Source: Balneolales bacterium | Lineage (GTDB): Bacteria > Bacteroidota > Rhodothermia > Balneolales > Natronogracilivirgulaceae | DNA: 5,808 bases | Assembly (NCBI GenBank): GCA_007127665.1 | Contig: SKYY01000150.1 | Location: 1-5,808, forward strand | Direction of reading: 5' to 3' | Part shown: positions 1 to 5,808 of the stretch, one piece after another | Layout: each line of letters begins with the position of its first letter | Position numbering within the stretch: position 1 is the stretch's first letter | Position numbers and translations under genes: made by a program | Notes under the pieces: generated by a model | What the model was told of the DNA's origin: nothing | What the model saw: only the letters and a program-made list of their open reading frames with translations | Databases searched by the model: none

Positions 1-25
1 ATGATCAGTTTTTCAATTCATTCAT

Positions 26-55
26 AATATACATATGTAAATAACTATATGTCAA
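26..55 (-). promoter_or_regulatory. Candidate sigma70-like promoter reading out of the left edge
   Basis: Read on the minus strand, a perfect TTGACA -35 hexamer (complement of 50-55) is followed after 18 bases by TATATT (complement of 26-31), five of six matches to the -10 consensus. Transcription would start near position 19 and leave the window leftwards, so it would serve a gene that lies outside. It lies downstream of the TonB terminator on the same strand, which is where a new transcription unit would be expected to begin. The flanking DNA is very AT-rich, so a chance match is possible. Bacteroidota often use a different primary promoter consensus, which lowers confidence. Confidence 0.42.
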
Positions 56-190
56 GCTGAAAAGTTCCTTTTTTTTATACTTGCTTATCGATTGACATGG
101 AGTCGTTTACACAAAAAACACAATATTCCGGTAACAGAAAAGGAAAAAAAATGTGATGAAATGCCCTGCTCTTACTACAATGCTCCAAAC

Positions 191-229
191 AAAAAGGCAC
201 CACCCCGCATGCACAGGGACAGTGCCTTT
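191..229 (-). terminator. Intrinsic terminator downstream of the TonB gene
   Basis: On the minus strand the RNA would read AAAGGCAC (complement of 222-229), a 21-base loop, then GTGCC followed by five Ts (complement of 191-200). The stem is five G-C/A-T pairs (GGCAC with GTGCC) extended by three A-T pairs that merge into the T tract. Inside the loop a CCC run can also pair with a GGGG run and lengthen the hairpin. It begins 35 bases past the TonB stop codon, the usual place for a Rho-independent terminator. Confidence 0.72.
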
Positions 230-264
230 CTATTCTTTCCACCGTAAAACCGCAAACAGGCAAT

Positions 265-957
265 CTACTGGGACAGACGGAAGGTAATCGGCATTGAGTA
301 ACGCACCTTCACAGGGCGTCCTCTCTGGCGACCGGGCGTGAACCTGACCTGCTTGACAGCTTCAATGGCCGCTTCATCACACCCGCCTCCAATACCCCGG
401 ACAACCACCGGGTCCACCACATGGCCTTCCTCATCGATGATGAACTGAACAACCACGCGTCCCTCGATTCCGGCCTTTCGGGCTATCTCCGGGTAACGAA
501 GATGCTCGTAGATGGCCTGCATCCCGCCAATTAGCTCAGGCATGGTTTCGACGATGGTGAAAATTTCAGGCTCTTCTTCTTCGTCATCGTCTGAAGGCGG
601 CGGAGGCGGAGGCATATCAAGCGGTGCGTCCAGGTCGATTTCCGTATCAAGATCAAAGAACATATCCTCAACAATCTCGTCATCAGGCACCGGTTCCGGG
701 GATGGCGGACGAGGCGGAGGCGGAGGGGTGATCTCCTGTTCGGTCTGTATAATCTCTTCCATCTCGATGATTTCCTGTTCCACCTCGACAATTTCAAACT
801 CGCCCCTTGGTTGAAGATTCACCCGAAACAGGGTAATCAGCAGGATCAGGGTGACGATAAAGCCAATCTGCAAATTGATCATATAATATTTCTGCAGGTT
901 GACCTTGCTGCTTTTCCGATCAACAACGCTCAGTTTTCTTCGTTCTAAAATACTCAT
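265..957 (-). CDS. TonB family energy transducer protein
   Basis: The protein links proton motive force at the inner membrane (through ExbB/ExbD) to TonB-dependent outer-membrane receptors for iron complexes, vitamins or sugars. Its 230 residues show a short basic cytoplasmic N-terminus (1-27), one membrane anchor (about 28-46), a periplasmic linker (about 51-131) and a TonB C-terminal domain (about 137-230). The linker has two polyproline blocks (78-82 and 116-121) and is very acidic, with only two arginines and no lysine. The C-terminal domain shows the YPEIA motif at 155-159, the GIEGRVVVQF strand at 163-172, GGGCDEAA at 190-197 and a VRYSMPITFRL ending, all typical of Bacteroidota TonB proteins. 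The start is supported by AGGGAG eight bases upstream. The stop is TAG, followed by a terminator. No exbB/exbD is visible, so it looks monocistronic here. Which receptor it serves cannot be told. Confidence 0.92.
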   Translation of the reverse strand: MSILERRKLSVVDRKSSKVNLQKYYMINLQIGFIVTLILLITLFRVNLQPRGEFEIVEVEQEIIEMEEIIQTEQEITPPPPPRPPSPEPVPDDEIVEDMFFDLDTEIDLDAPLDMPPPPPPSDDDEEEEPEIFTIVETMPELIGGMQAIYEHLRYPEIARKAGIEGRVVVQFIIDEEGHVVDPVVVRGIGGGCDEAAIEAVKQVRFTPGRQRGRPVKVRYSMPITFRLSQ

Positions 958-965
958 AATTTCTA

Positions 966-971
966 CTCCCT
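966..971 (-). promoter_or_regulatory. Ribosome binding site of the TonB gene
   Basis: On the minus strand AGGGAG lies eight bases before the ATG whose complement is at 955-957. It is a five-of-six match to AGGAGG and supports that start codon. It is the only clear Shine-Dalgarno-like sequence ahead of any gene in this window; the three plus-strand genes have none. Confidence 0.5.
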
Positions 972-1031
972 GGCTTTCTGTTAAGAAACCATGTTAATCA
1001 AATTTCCGGAAGATGTCAGCAGCTTACTCTT

Positions 1032-1050
1032 CAAATCTAATCCAAAAATA
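1032..1050 (-). promoter_or_regulatory. Candidate Bacteroidota-type -7 elements upstream of the TonB gene
   Basis: Two minus-strand octamers fit the TAnnTTTG -7 consensus known from Bacteroidota: TAGATTTG (complement of 1032-1039) and TATTTTTG (complement of 1043-1050). Either would give a 5' leader of about 65-85 bases before the TonB start. Neither has a TTTG -33 box at the expected 19-21 base spacing, and the region is rich in A/T runs, so this is only a candidate. Confidence 0.28.
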
Positions 1051-1259
1051 CAAAAAACGGACGCAAGGTCACTCATCTTTTTTGGAATCGCTTTCCTATG
1101 TAAGTGTACCTATCCACCGGAACAGTCACTATGTTACAACTGTTTATAATATCATACTTTTACAACAAAAACGACTCTGTAGCCAATTTCGTCTTTGCAT
1201 GTTAAGGGAAAATGAAATATCCATGACCAATCATCTCCCGGACCGACGGGCACATCATT

Positions 1260-1396
1260 AAACCCGGTCACGGTATGACACCTGACAAAATGAATCCAAA
1301 TTTTCAGACAGACGAATAATCCGGGTCACATCAGCCAACCCGTATCAAAACCGGGTTTTATCCGCATATTCAAATAATTATCGGACAAACCCGTAT
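1260..1396 (+). repeat. Cluster of direct and inverted repeats in the hemN leader
   Basis: The segment ACCGGGTTT (1350-1358) is the exact reverse complement of AAACCCGGT at 1260-1268, giving nine pairs. Its core CGGGTT (1352-1357) also pairs with AACCCG at 1337-1342, forming a compact hairpin with a nine-base loop, and with AACCCG at 1388-1393. The last two arms lie within a nine-base direct repeat, AACCCGTAT, at 1337-1345 and 1388-1396. One strand can therefore pair with any of three partners, but only one at a time. This may reflect alternative leader RNA structures or repeated operator half-sites upstream of hemN; the sequence alone cannot decide. The local hairpin is followed by only two further Ts, so it is a poor terminator. 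Confidence 0.45.
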
Positions 1397-1459
1397 TATG
1401 TAATCATACAAACCGCACTTATTCAGCAAACAAGTCCAGCTAAAGCATACCGTATTCCA

Positions 1460-2827
1460 ATGCACCACCGTCATGACCTTGTAAACAAATACAGCCGCCA
1501 GGCGCCGCGCTATACCTCCTATCCGCCGGCGCCCCATTTCCGGGAGCTGGACAATCCGCAGCGCGCCCTGCAACTCATTGATGAACACAACTCGTCCGCA
1601 CGCACGCTTTCCCTCTATATCCACATCCCCTTTTGTGCTTCTTTATGCTGGTATTGCGGATGTACCAAGGTAATCACCCGCCGGGAAGGCGACAGCGCCG
1701 CCTATTTGAAGCGGCTTTATGCGGAAATGGAGACGATGAAAAAGCGCATGAACCCCGGCAACCGCCTGGCCCAGGTCCATTTCGGAGGCGGAACCCCCAC
1801 CTTCCTGACCCCGGCCGAGCTGCGCGAGACCGGCCGCCGGATCCGCGATCTGTTTCCGTTGGAAGAAGACATGGAATTTGCCGTGGAAATCGATCCGCGT
1901 CGCATGACCGAAGACCACGTTCACGCACTGGCTGAAATCGGATGCAACCGGGCGTCGATCGGCATCCAGGATATCCGGGAGGATGTGCAAAGAGCCATAA
2001 ACCGCATCCAGCCCATGGAAGTCAACGAAAATGTGACCCGATGGCTGCGTGACGCCGGAATAAACAACATCAACGTAGACCTGATCTACGGCCTGCCGCT
2101 GCAGACCCGCCACAGCTTCGAGGAGACACTCACGGCCGTAAAAACGCTGGATCCGGACCGCTTTGCCATCTTCCACTACGCACATGTGCCATGGATGATG
2201 CCCGCGCAAAAACTGCTCGACCGCCGGCCCATGCCCGATGCGCACGAAAAGTTTGCGATGCTGGAGATGATGATAGGCAACCTGACGGGATCCGGTTACC
2301 GGTATATCGGCATGGATCATTTTGCCAAAACCGGCGACGAACTCTCCCTGGCACAACAAAACGGTACCCTTCAGCGCAATTTCCAGGGCTACAGCACGCG
2401 TGCCGACACCGACATTTACGGATTCGGCATGTCATCCATTTCGCAGATCGGCGACGGCTACCTGCAGACGGTCAAGGATCTGGATGAGTACCACCGGCGC
2501 ATCGACAACCGGGAAGAACCCTGGCACCGCCAGTATTACCTGACGGACGATGACCGCATCCGCCGGCATACCATCATGCGCCTTATGTGCGACCTGGAAC
2601 TCGATTTCGGGCTTATCGGCAAGCGGTGGGATATGGACGCCCGCTCCTACTTCGCCGACGCCATGGAACCGCTTGAAGATATGGCCGCAGACGGACTCCT
2701 TTCGTGGACCGGCAACGGGCTGAGAGTAACGGATACCGGAAGGATGTTCCTCAGAAACATAGCCACCTCCTTCGATGCCTACTATGCCGACCCGGAAAAA
2801 AAAGCCCGATATTCGCGGACAGTATAA
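1460..2827 (+). CDS. hemN: Oxygen-independent coproporphyrinogen III oxidase (radical SAM)
   Basis: This cytoplasmic radical SAM enzyme decarboxylates the propionates on rings A and B of coproporphyrinogen III to vinyl groups, giving protoporphyrinogen IX for haem synthesis without oxygen. The 455 residues nearly match the E. coli HemN length of 457. The iron-sulfur motif CxxxCxxCxC is at C59, C63, C66 and C68; the fourth cysteine and the CGC context separate true HemN from HemW-like relatives. Other family motifs are RYTSYP (17-22), YIHIPFC (53-59), GGGTP (109-113), EIDPR (143-147), SIGIQDI (166-172), NRIQP (181-185), DLIYGLP (207-213), IGMDHFA (283-289) and RNFQGYSTRADTD (306-318). The C-terminal HemN domain covers about 360-440. 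The start is chosen because the N-terminus lines up with E. coli HemN, although no Shine-Dalgarno sequence precedes it. It stands alone after a long leader and ends in TAA, 199 bases before the next gene. Confidence 0.97.
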   Translation: MHHRHDLVNKYSRQAPRYTSYPPAPHFRELDNPQRALQLIDEHNSSARTLSLYIHIPFCASLCWYCGCTKVITRREGDSAAYLKRLYAEMETMKKRMNPGNRLAQVHFGGGTPTFLTPAELRETGRRIRDLFPLEEDMEFAVEIDPRRMTEDHVHALAEIGCNRASIGIQDIREDVQRAINRIQPMEVNENVTRWLRDAGINNINVDLIYGLPLQTRHSFEETLTAVKTLDPDRFAIFHYAHVPWMMPAQKLLDRRPMPDAHEKFAMLEMMIGNLTGSGYRYIGMDHFAKTGDELSLAQQNGTLQRNFQGYSTRADTDIYGFGMSSISQIGDGYLQTVKDLDEYHRRIDNREEPWHRQYYLTDDDRIRRHTIMRLMCDLELDFGLIGKRWDMDARSYFADAMEPLEDMAADGLLSWTGNGLRVTDTGRMFLRNIATSFDAYYADPEKKARYSRTV

Positions 2828-2871
2828 TTCTGCCGGCCGAATCCCCTTGCAGGCTCGTGACATGGCGTTGT

Positions 2872-2884
2872 GGGGGATGCCCCC
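2872..2884 (+). other. GC-rich hairpin between hemN and the usp gene
   Basis: GGGGG (2872-2876), a three-base ATG loop and CCCCC (2880-2884) form a perfect five-pair G-C hairpin 44 bases after the hemN stop. There is no following T tract, so it is not a standard intrinsic terminator. It could stabilise the hemN mRNA end or act as a weak pause or Rho-linked terminator. Downstream in the same 199-base gap are TACTTTTG (2915-2922, fitting TAnnTTTG) without a -33 box, and TTGGAT/TGTTAT at 2946-2951 and 2968-2973 with a 16-base spacer. Both are weak promoter candidates for the usp gene. Confidence 0.3.
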
Positions 2885-3026
2885 GTCCCGTCCGGATCTC
2901 TGCAGGCCTCCGCATACTTTTGCCGGCACTAATTGTGCAATCTGATTGGATTTATCCCAAAAAAATCTGTTATTTCCGGCAATAGACATTCTTCACCGGA
3001 ACAAAACTGCAAAACCACGATTTTTT

Positions 3027-3911
3027 ATGGAAAACCCCAGAATTCTTGTCCCGACCGACCTTTCCGATCTCAGCATGGTCGCCTTTGAATCGGCCAACTA
3101 CCTGGCGGATGTCCTTGACGGTACTATCCTGCCCCTGTACGTATACCAGCCGGAGAAAGAAAGCGGCAGTTTCCCGGTCGCCCCCAAATCGACCCGGCAG
3201 ATACCTGAGCTTGAAAAAGAGCTGGAAGCCAAAGTGCTCCAGTATGCGGATGAGGACAATGTGGAACCCGTGGTGGTCCGCAAGGGAAAGCCATGGAAAA
3301 TAATCATGGAAGAGTCCGAGGATGCCGATCTCGTGGTCATGACGTCTCATGGCCGTTCGGGTTTTTCCCGTCTGTTTCTTGGATCGGTCACAGAGCGTGT
3401 CGTACGCTTCAGCAAAGCTCCCGTTTTGCTTGTTGAAAAAGATTCCAAAATCAAACCATTGTCGGATATTCTGCTCACCACCGATTTCTCTGACAACTCC
3501 CTGGAGGCTTTCGACTATGCCCGTGCGCTCGTGAAGCAAACCTATGCAAAGATCCATCTCGTACACCTGGTTAACCTGTCCCAATTTGACAAGGTCAGTG
3601 CGTTCGAGGATCAGATCGCCGCCAGGCAGGAGCAACTGGATGCGTGGGTGAATGAACACCTTGAGGATATCCGGGACAAGGTGACGGCCGAGGCCCTTCC
3701 TGTCAAATCATCCATTCATGAAGCCATTGTGCACCTGACCAGTCAGAAGAAATACAATCTGGTGGTCATGTCCACACTGGGGCACACCGGTCTGAAGTAC
3801 CTGCGACTGGGAAGCACCGCCGCAAACGTGCTGCGGCTGGTGAAAACAGCGGTACTCAGTATCAATCCCAAAATGGATGTCCCGATCAGCAAGGAACACG
3901 GCGAGCTCTGA
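3027..3911 (+). CDS. Tandem-domain universal stress protein (UspA superfamily)
   Basis: This is a predicted cytoplasmic protein of 294 residues with two Usp folds, about 4-137 and 147-280. Each begins with the typical first strand and acidic turn (RILVPTDLS at 5-13; DILLTTDFS at 147-155) and ends with a nucleotide-loop-like segment. The ATP-binding Usp pattern is Gly-2x-Gly-9x-Gly-Ser/Thr. Domain 1 has TSHG (106-109) then GS (119-120), and domain 2 has STLG (249-252) then GS (262-263). Both keep the second glycine and the GS at the right spacing but replace the first glycine. Nucleotide binding is therefore plausible but not certain. Tandem Usp proteins are linked to stress, starvation and low-oxygen survival; a specific role cannot be given. 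An in-frame ATG at 2946 would add 27 residues before the usual Usp start, so 3027 is preferred. Neither start has a Shine-Dalgarno sequence. It lies 68 bases before the GCS2-CBS gene and is probably co-transcribed with it. Confidence 0.93.
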   Translation: MENPRILVPTDLSDLSMVAFESANYLADVLDGTILPLYVYQPEKESGSFPVAPKSTRQIPELEKELEAKVLQYADEDNVEPVVVRKGKPWKIIMEESEDADLVVMTSHGRSGFSRLFLGSVTERVVRFSKAPVLLVEKDSKIKPLSDILLTTDFSDNSLEAFDYARALVKQTYAKIHLVHLVNLSQFDKVSAFEDQIAARQEQLDAWVNEHLEDIRDKVTAEALPVKSSIHEAIVHLTSQKKYNLVVMSTLGHTGLKYLRLGSTAANVLRLVKTAVLSINPKMDVPISKEHGEL

Positions 3912-3979
3912 GCATTGCAGTTCCTGCAAAGATCCCCGGTTTCCCACCGAAACAGAATCCATTCCCTTACTCCGGAACC

Positions 3980-5808
3980 ATGGAAAATCCATCCAACGCC
4001 CATCAACCGGAAAAGCTGCGTGCTTTCACCAAGTATCTGATCCGTGATATGAAGGCCCTCGAACAGATGCTTGCCGACGATATGTTCGAGCGTGACACCA
4101 AGCGAATCGGGGCAGAGCAGGAGGCTTTTATCATCGACCGGGCAAGCCGTCCACATCCCATAAACACCAAAATTGTTGAGGATATCGACGACCCCAGGTT
4201 TACCTATGAGCTGGCCCGTTTCAACCTGGAGTTCAACCTGAACCCGCTGACTTTTGAAGGACGCTGCCTGCATGAACTGGAACAGCAGCTGAACAACGGT
4301 ATCAGCAAGCTGCGCGAGGCGGCGGAAAAGCATGAGGGTGACATCATCCTCATGGGCATCCTCTCTTCCATACGCAAGTCGGATCTTGGCATGGAAAACC
4401 TGACACCGATGGCGCGTTACTATATGCTGAACGACGCACTGACACGCATGCGTGGTGCCGAGCACGAGCTGAAGATCAAAGGGGCCGACGAATTGCATGT
4501 CAAACACGACTCGGTCATGATGGAGTCGTGCAACACCAGCTTCCAGGTCCACTTCCAGGTTTCCCAGGAAGATTTTGCCCGCTTGCACAACATCGCACAG
4601 CTTGTAACCGCCCCGGTGCTGGCCGCTGCAGCCAACTCCCCGTTCCTTTTCGGGAAACAGCTGTTGCACGAAACCCGCATTGCCGTTTTTCAGCAGTCCA
4701 TAGACAATCGCAGGGCGCAGGACTTTGTGCACGAGCGCAAGCCCCGTGTCCAGTTCGGCTCACGATGGGTGGAAGAGTCGGTCATGGAGATCTTCCAGGA
4801 GGATATCACCCGCTTCCGGATGCTTTTTGCCATCGATGAGATAGAAGACCCGTTCGAAGCGCTTGACAAGGGGCGTATCCCCAAACTGGATGCCCTGCAG
4901 CTGTTCAACGGAACCATCTACCGCTGGAACCGTCCCTGCTACGGCATTACCGGCGGGAAACCCCACCTTCGTATCGAAAACCGGGTGCTGCCCTCCGGGC
5001 CGACCGTTGTTGACGAAGTGGCCAATGCCGCTTTCTGGTTTGGCCTGATGGCTGGGGTCTCCACCCAGTATGGCGAAATCACAAAGCTCATCCCCTTCAA
5101 GGAGGTCGAGAGCAATTTCCTGAGCACAGTGCGGCGCGGACTCCATTCGCAGATAACCTGGCTGGATGGCAACACCTGGCCGGTGCAGGACCTGATCATG
5201 AACGAGCTGGTCCCCCTGGCAAAAGAAGGCCTTTCGCAGCACAATCTGGCAAAGGAAGATATCGACCACTACCTCGGCATCATCCATGATCGCACCCAAA
5301 AAAGGCAGAACGGTGCCATCTGGCAATTGGACTCCTTCCATCACCTGGAGGATATCTGGAGCCGGTACGAAAAGATGACGGCACTGGCCGACGCCACGCT
5401 CAAGCACCAGAAATCGGGTAAACCGGTCCACCTCTGGCCCAGGGCTACGGTCCTTCGCAAAAATCGCTGGGAAAAAGCCTTTGCCACCGTCGGGCAGTTC
5501 ATGACCACGGACCTGTTCACCTTGAAGGAGGATGATATCATTGACCTGGCTGCCAACGTGATGGAATGGCAAAGCGTGAAACATGTCCCGGTAGAAAACG
5601 ATGAACATCAGCTCGTCGGCATGGTCACCTACCGCTCCATGATAAGCACGCTCAACAAGATCATTGCAAAAAACCTTGACCATAACAACGTCTCGGTCAG
5701 CGACATCATGGATCGCGAGGTAATCACGGTAACCCCGGACACCACCTCCGTGGATGCCATCGAAATCATGCATCAGAATGATACTTCAAGCCTGCCGGTT
5801 GTCGAGAA
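3980..5808 (+). CDS. GCS2-type glutamate-cysteine ligase-like protein with C-terminal CBS domains (3' end cut)
   Basis: The frame stays open from ATG 3980 to the window end: 609 full codons, no stop. The N-terminal part (about 25-400) resembles the GCS2 family, which joins an amino acid to the gamma-carboxylate of glutamate using ATP. Visible motifs are GAEQE (44-48, an ExE metal/substrate motif), FNLEFNL (81-87), TSFQVHFQV (186-194), AANSPFLFGK (217-226) and RIENRVLPSGPT (331-342). The SFQVHFQ and NSPF segments recall the plant/proteobacterial type of glutamate-cysteine ligase. A helical stretch (about 400-495) leads to CBS 1 (about 502-560) and CBS 2 (from about 571), which breaks off after SLPVVE. 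Some 30-40 residues are probably missing. CBS pairs usually bind AMP, ATP or S-adenosylmethionine and control the attached domain. The substrate is unknown; glutathione synthesis is possible but a different amide ligation is equally likely. The gene follows the usp gene by 68 bases with no terminator seen. Confidence 0.88.
   Translation, partial: MENPSNAHQPEKLRAFTKYLIRDMKALEQMLADDMFERDTKRIGAEQEAFIIDRASRPHPINTKIVEDIDDPRFTYELARFNLEFNLNPLTFEGRCLHELEQQLNNGISKLREAAEKHEGDIILMGILSSIRKSDLGMENLTPMARYYMLNDALTRMRGAEHELKIKGADELHVKHDSVMMESCNTSFQVHFQVSQEDFARLHNIAQLVTAPVLAAAANSPFLFGKQLLHETRIAVFQQSIDNRRAQDFVHERKPRVQFGSRWVEESVMEIFQEDITRFRMLFAIDEIEDPFEALDKGRIPKLDALQLFNGTIYRWNRPCYGITGGKPHLRIENRVLPSGPTVVDEVANAAFWFGLMAGVSTQYGEITKLIPFKEVESNFLSTVRRGLHSQITWLDGNTWPVQDLIMNELVPLAKEGLSQHNLAKEDIDHYLGIIHDRTQKRQNGAIWQLDSFHHLEDIWSRYEKMTALADATLKHQKSGKPVHLWPRATVLRKNRWEKAFATVGQFMTTDLFTLKEDDIIDLAANVMEWQSVKHVPVENDEHQLVGMVTYRSMISTLNKIIAKNLDHNNVSVSDIMDREVITVTPDTTSVDAIEIMHQNDTSSLPVVE

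Larger units (their letters stand above)
958..1459. other. Divergent intergenic region between the TonB gene and hemN
   Basis: These 502 bases separate two genes transcribed away from each other, so they should hold both promoters. The stretch is visibly more AT-rich than the flanking genes. A plus-strand TATAAT at 1145-1150 lacks a good -35 partner. TTACAAC occurs twice in direct orientation, at 1134-1140 and 1160-1166. From 1260 to 1396 there is a cluster of ACCCG/CGGGT repeats, described separately. No tRNA and no convincing FNR-type palindrome (TTGAT-N4-ATCAA) was found. An open frame of 82 codons at 1013-1261 resembles no known protein and was not called. Confidence 0.6.

Noticed and set aside
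92..120. Plus-strand TTGACA at 92-97 as a promoter
   Set aside because: There is no -10-like hexamer 16-18 bases downstream, and it would only drive transcription against the TonB gene.
75..263. Minus-strand open frame of 62 codons
   Set aside because: It starts directly after the TonB stop and runs through the terminator hairpin. The product is cysteine- and phenylalanine-rich with no recognisable domain, so it is a chance frame.
1122..1150. TATAAT at 1145-1150 as the hemN promoter
   Set aside because: The -10 is perfect, but the -35 position reads ACAGTC with little match, and it would leave a leader of about 300 bases. It remains possible but is not supported enough to call.
1013..1261. 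Plus-strand open frame of 82 codons in the TonB-hemN spacer
   Set aside because: No ribosome binding site, no recognisable domain, AT-rich composition unlike the real genes, and it overlaps the region where the TonB promoter should lie.
1643..2359. Minus-strand open frame of 238 codons opposite hemN
   Set aside because: It lies wholly inside hemN on the other strand. HemN has clear family motifs throughout, and this frame shows none; long antisense frames are common in GC-rich genes.
2946..3026. Upstream ATG start for the universal stress protein
   Set aside because: It would add 27 residues ahead of the conserved first Usp strand, with no signal peptide or known domain. The ATG at 3027 gives the usual family start.
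3027..3990. Shared ATGGAAAA start of the usp and GCS2-CBS genes
   Set aside because: Both proteins begin Met-Glu-Asn-Pro, with matching bases at 3027 and 3980. The similarity stops after four codons, so it is probably coincidence and not a duplicated start region.
3743..5773. Two long minus-strand open frames (3743-4732 and 4760-5773)
   Set aside because: They are antisense to the usp and GCS2-CBS genes. The plus-strand frame from 3980 shows continuous GCS2 and CBS motifs, so these are shadows.

Overview
The window most resembles a chromosomal segment from a Bacteroidota-type bacterium, with the Rhodothermota/Balneolota branch as the best guess. The reasons are a TonB with a long acidic, proline-rich linker and a C-terminal domain in the style of that group, the weak or absent Shine-Dalgarno sequences before most genes, and GC-rich genes separated by AT-rich gaps. 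The taxonomic call is inference from protein style, not from a marker gene.

Layout, left to right. Positions 1-264 hold no gene. They carry a TTGACA/TATATT promoter-like pair reading out of the left edge on the minus strand, and an intrinsic terminator for the next gene. Positions 265-957 (minus) encode a 230-residue TonB energy transducer. Positions 958-1459 form a 502-base divergent intergenic region that is AT-rich and contains a cluster of short direct and inverted repeats upstream of hemN. Positions 1460-2827 (plus) encode a full-length oxygen-independent coproporphyrinogen III oxidase (HemN). After a 199-base gap, positions 3027-3911 (plus) encode a tandem-domain universal stress protein. 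After a further 68 bases, from 3980, a long plus-strand gene runs off the right edge. Its product has a GCS2-type (plant/proteobacterial glutamate-cysteine ligase-like) catalytic domain followed by two CBS domains, the second cut by the window end.

How the genes may work together. HemN makes protoporphyrinogen IX without oxygen, and TonB powers outer-membrane uptake (often of iron or haem compounds), so both sides of the divergent region could relate to haem/iron supply. No iron or oxygen regulator site was convincingly seen. The universal stress protein and the GCS2-CBS protein are probably co-transcribed. Both contain domain families that commonly bind adenine nucleotides, so a stress- or energy-sensing amide ligase module is the most interesting reading of the right half. 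There is no sign of mobile elements, CRISPR arrays, tRNA or rRNA.
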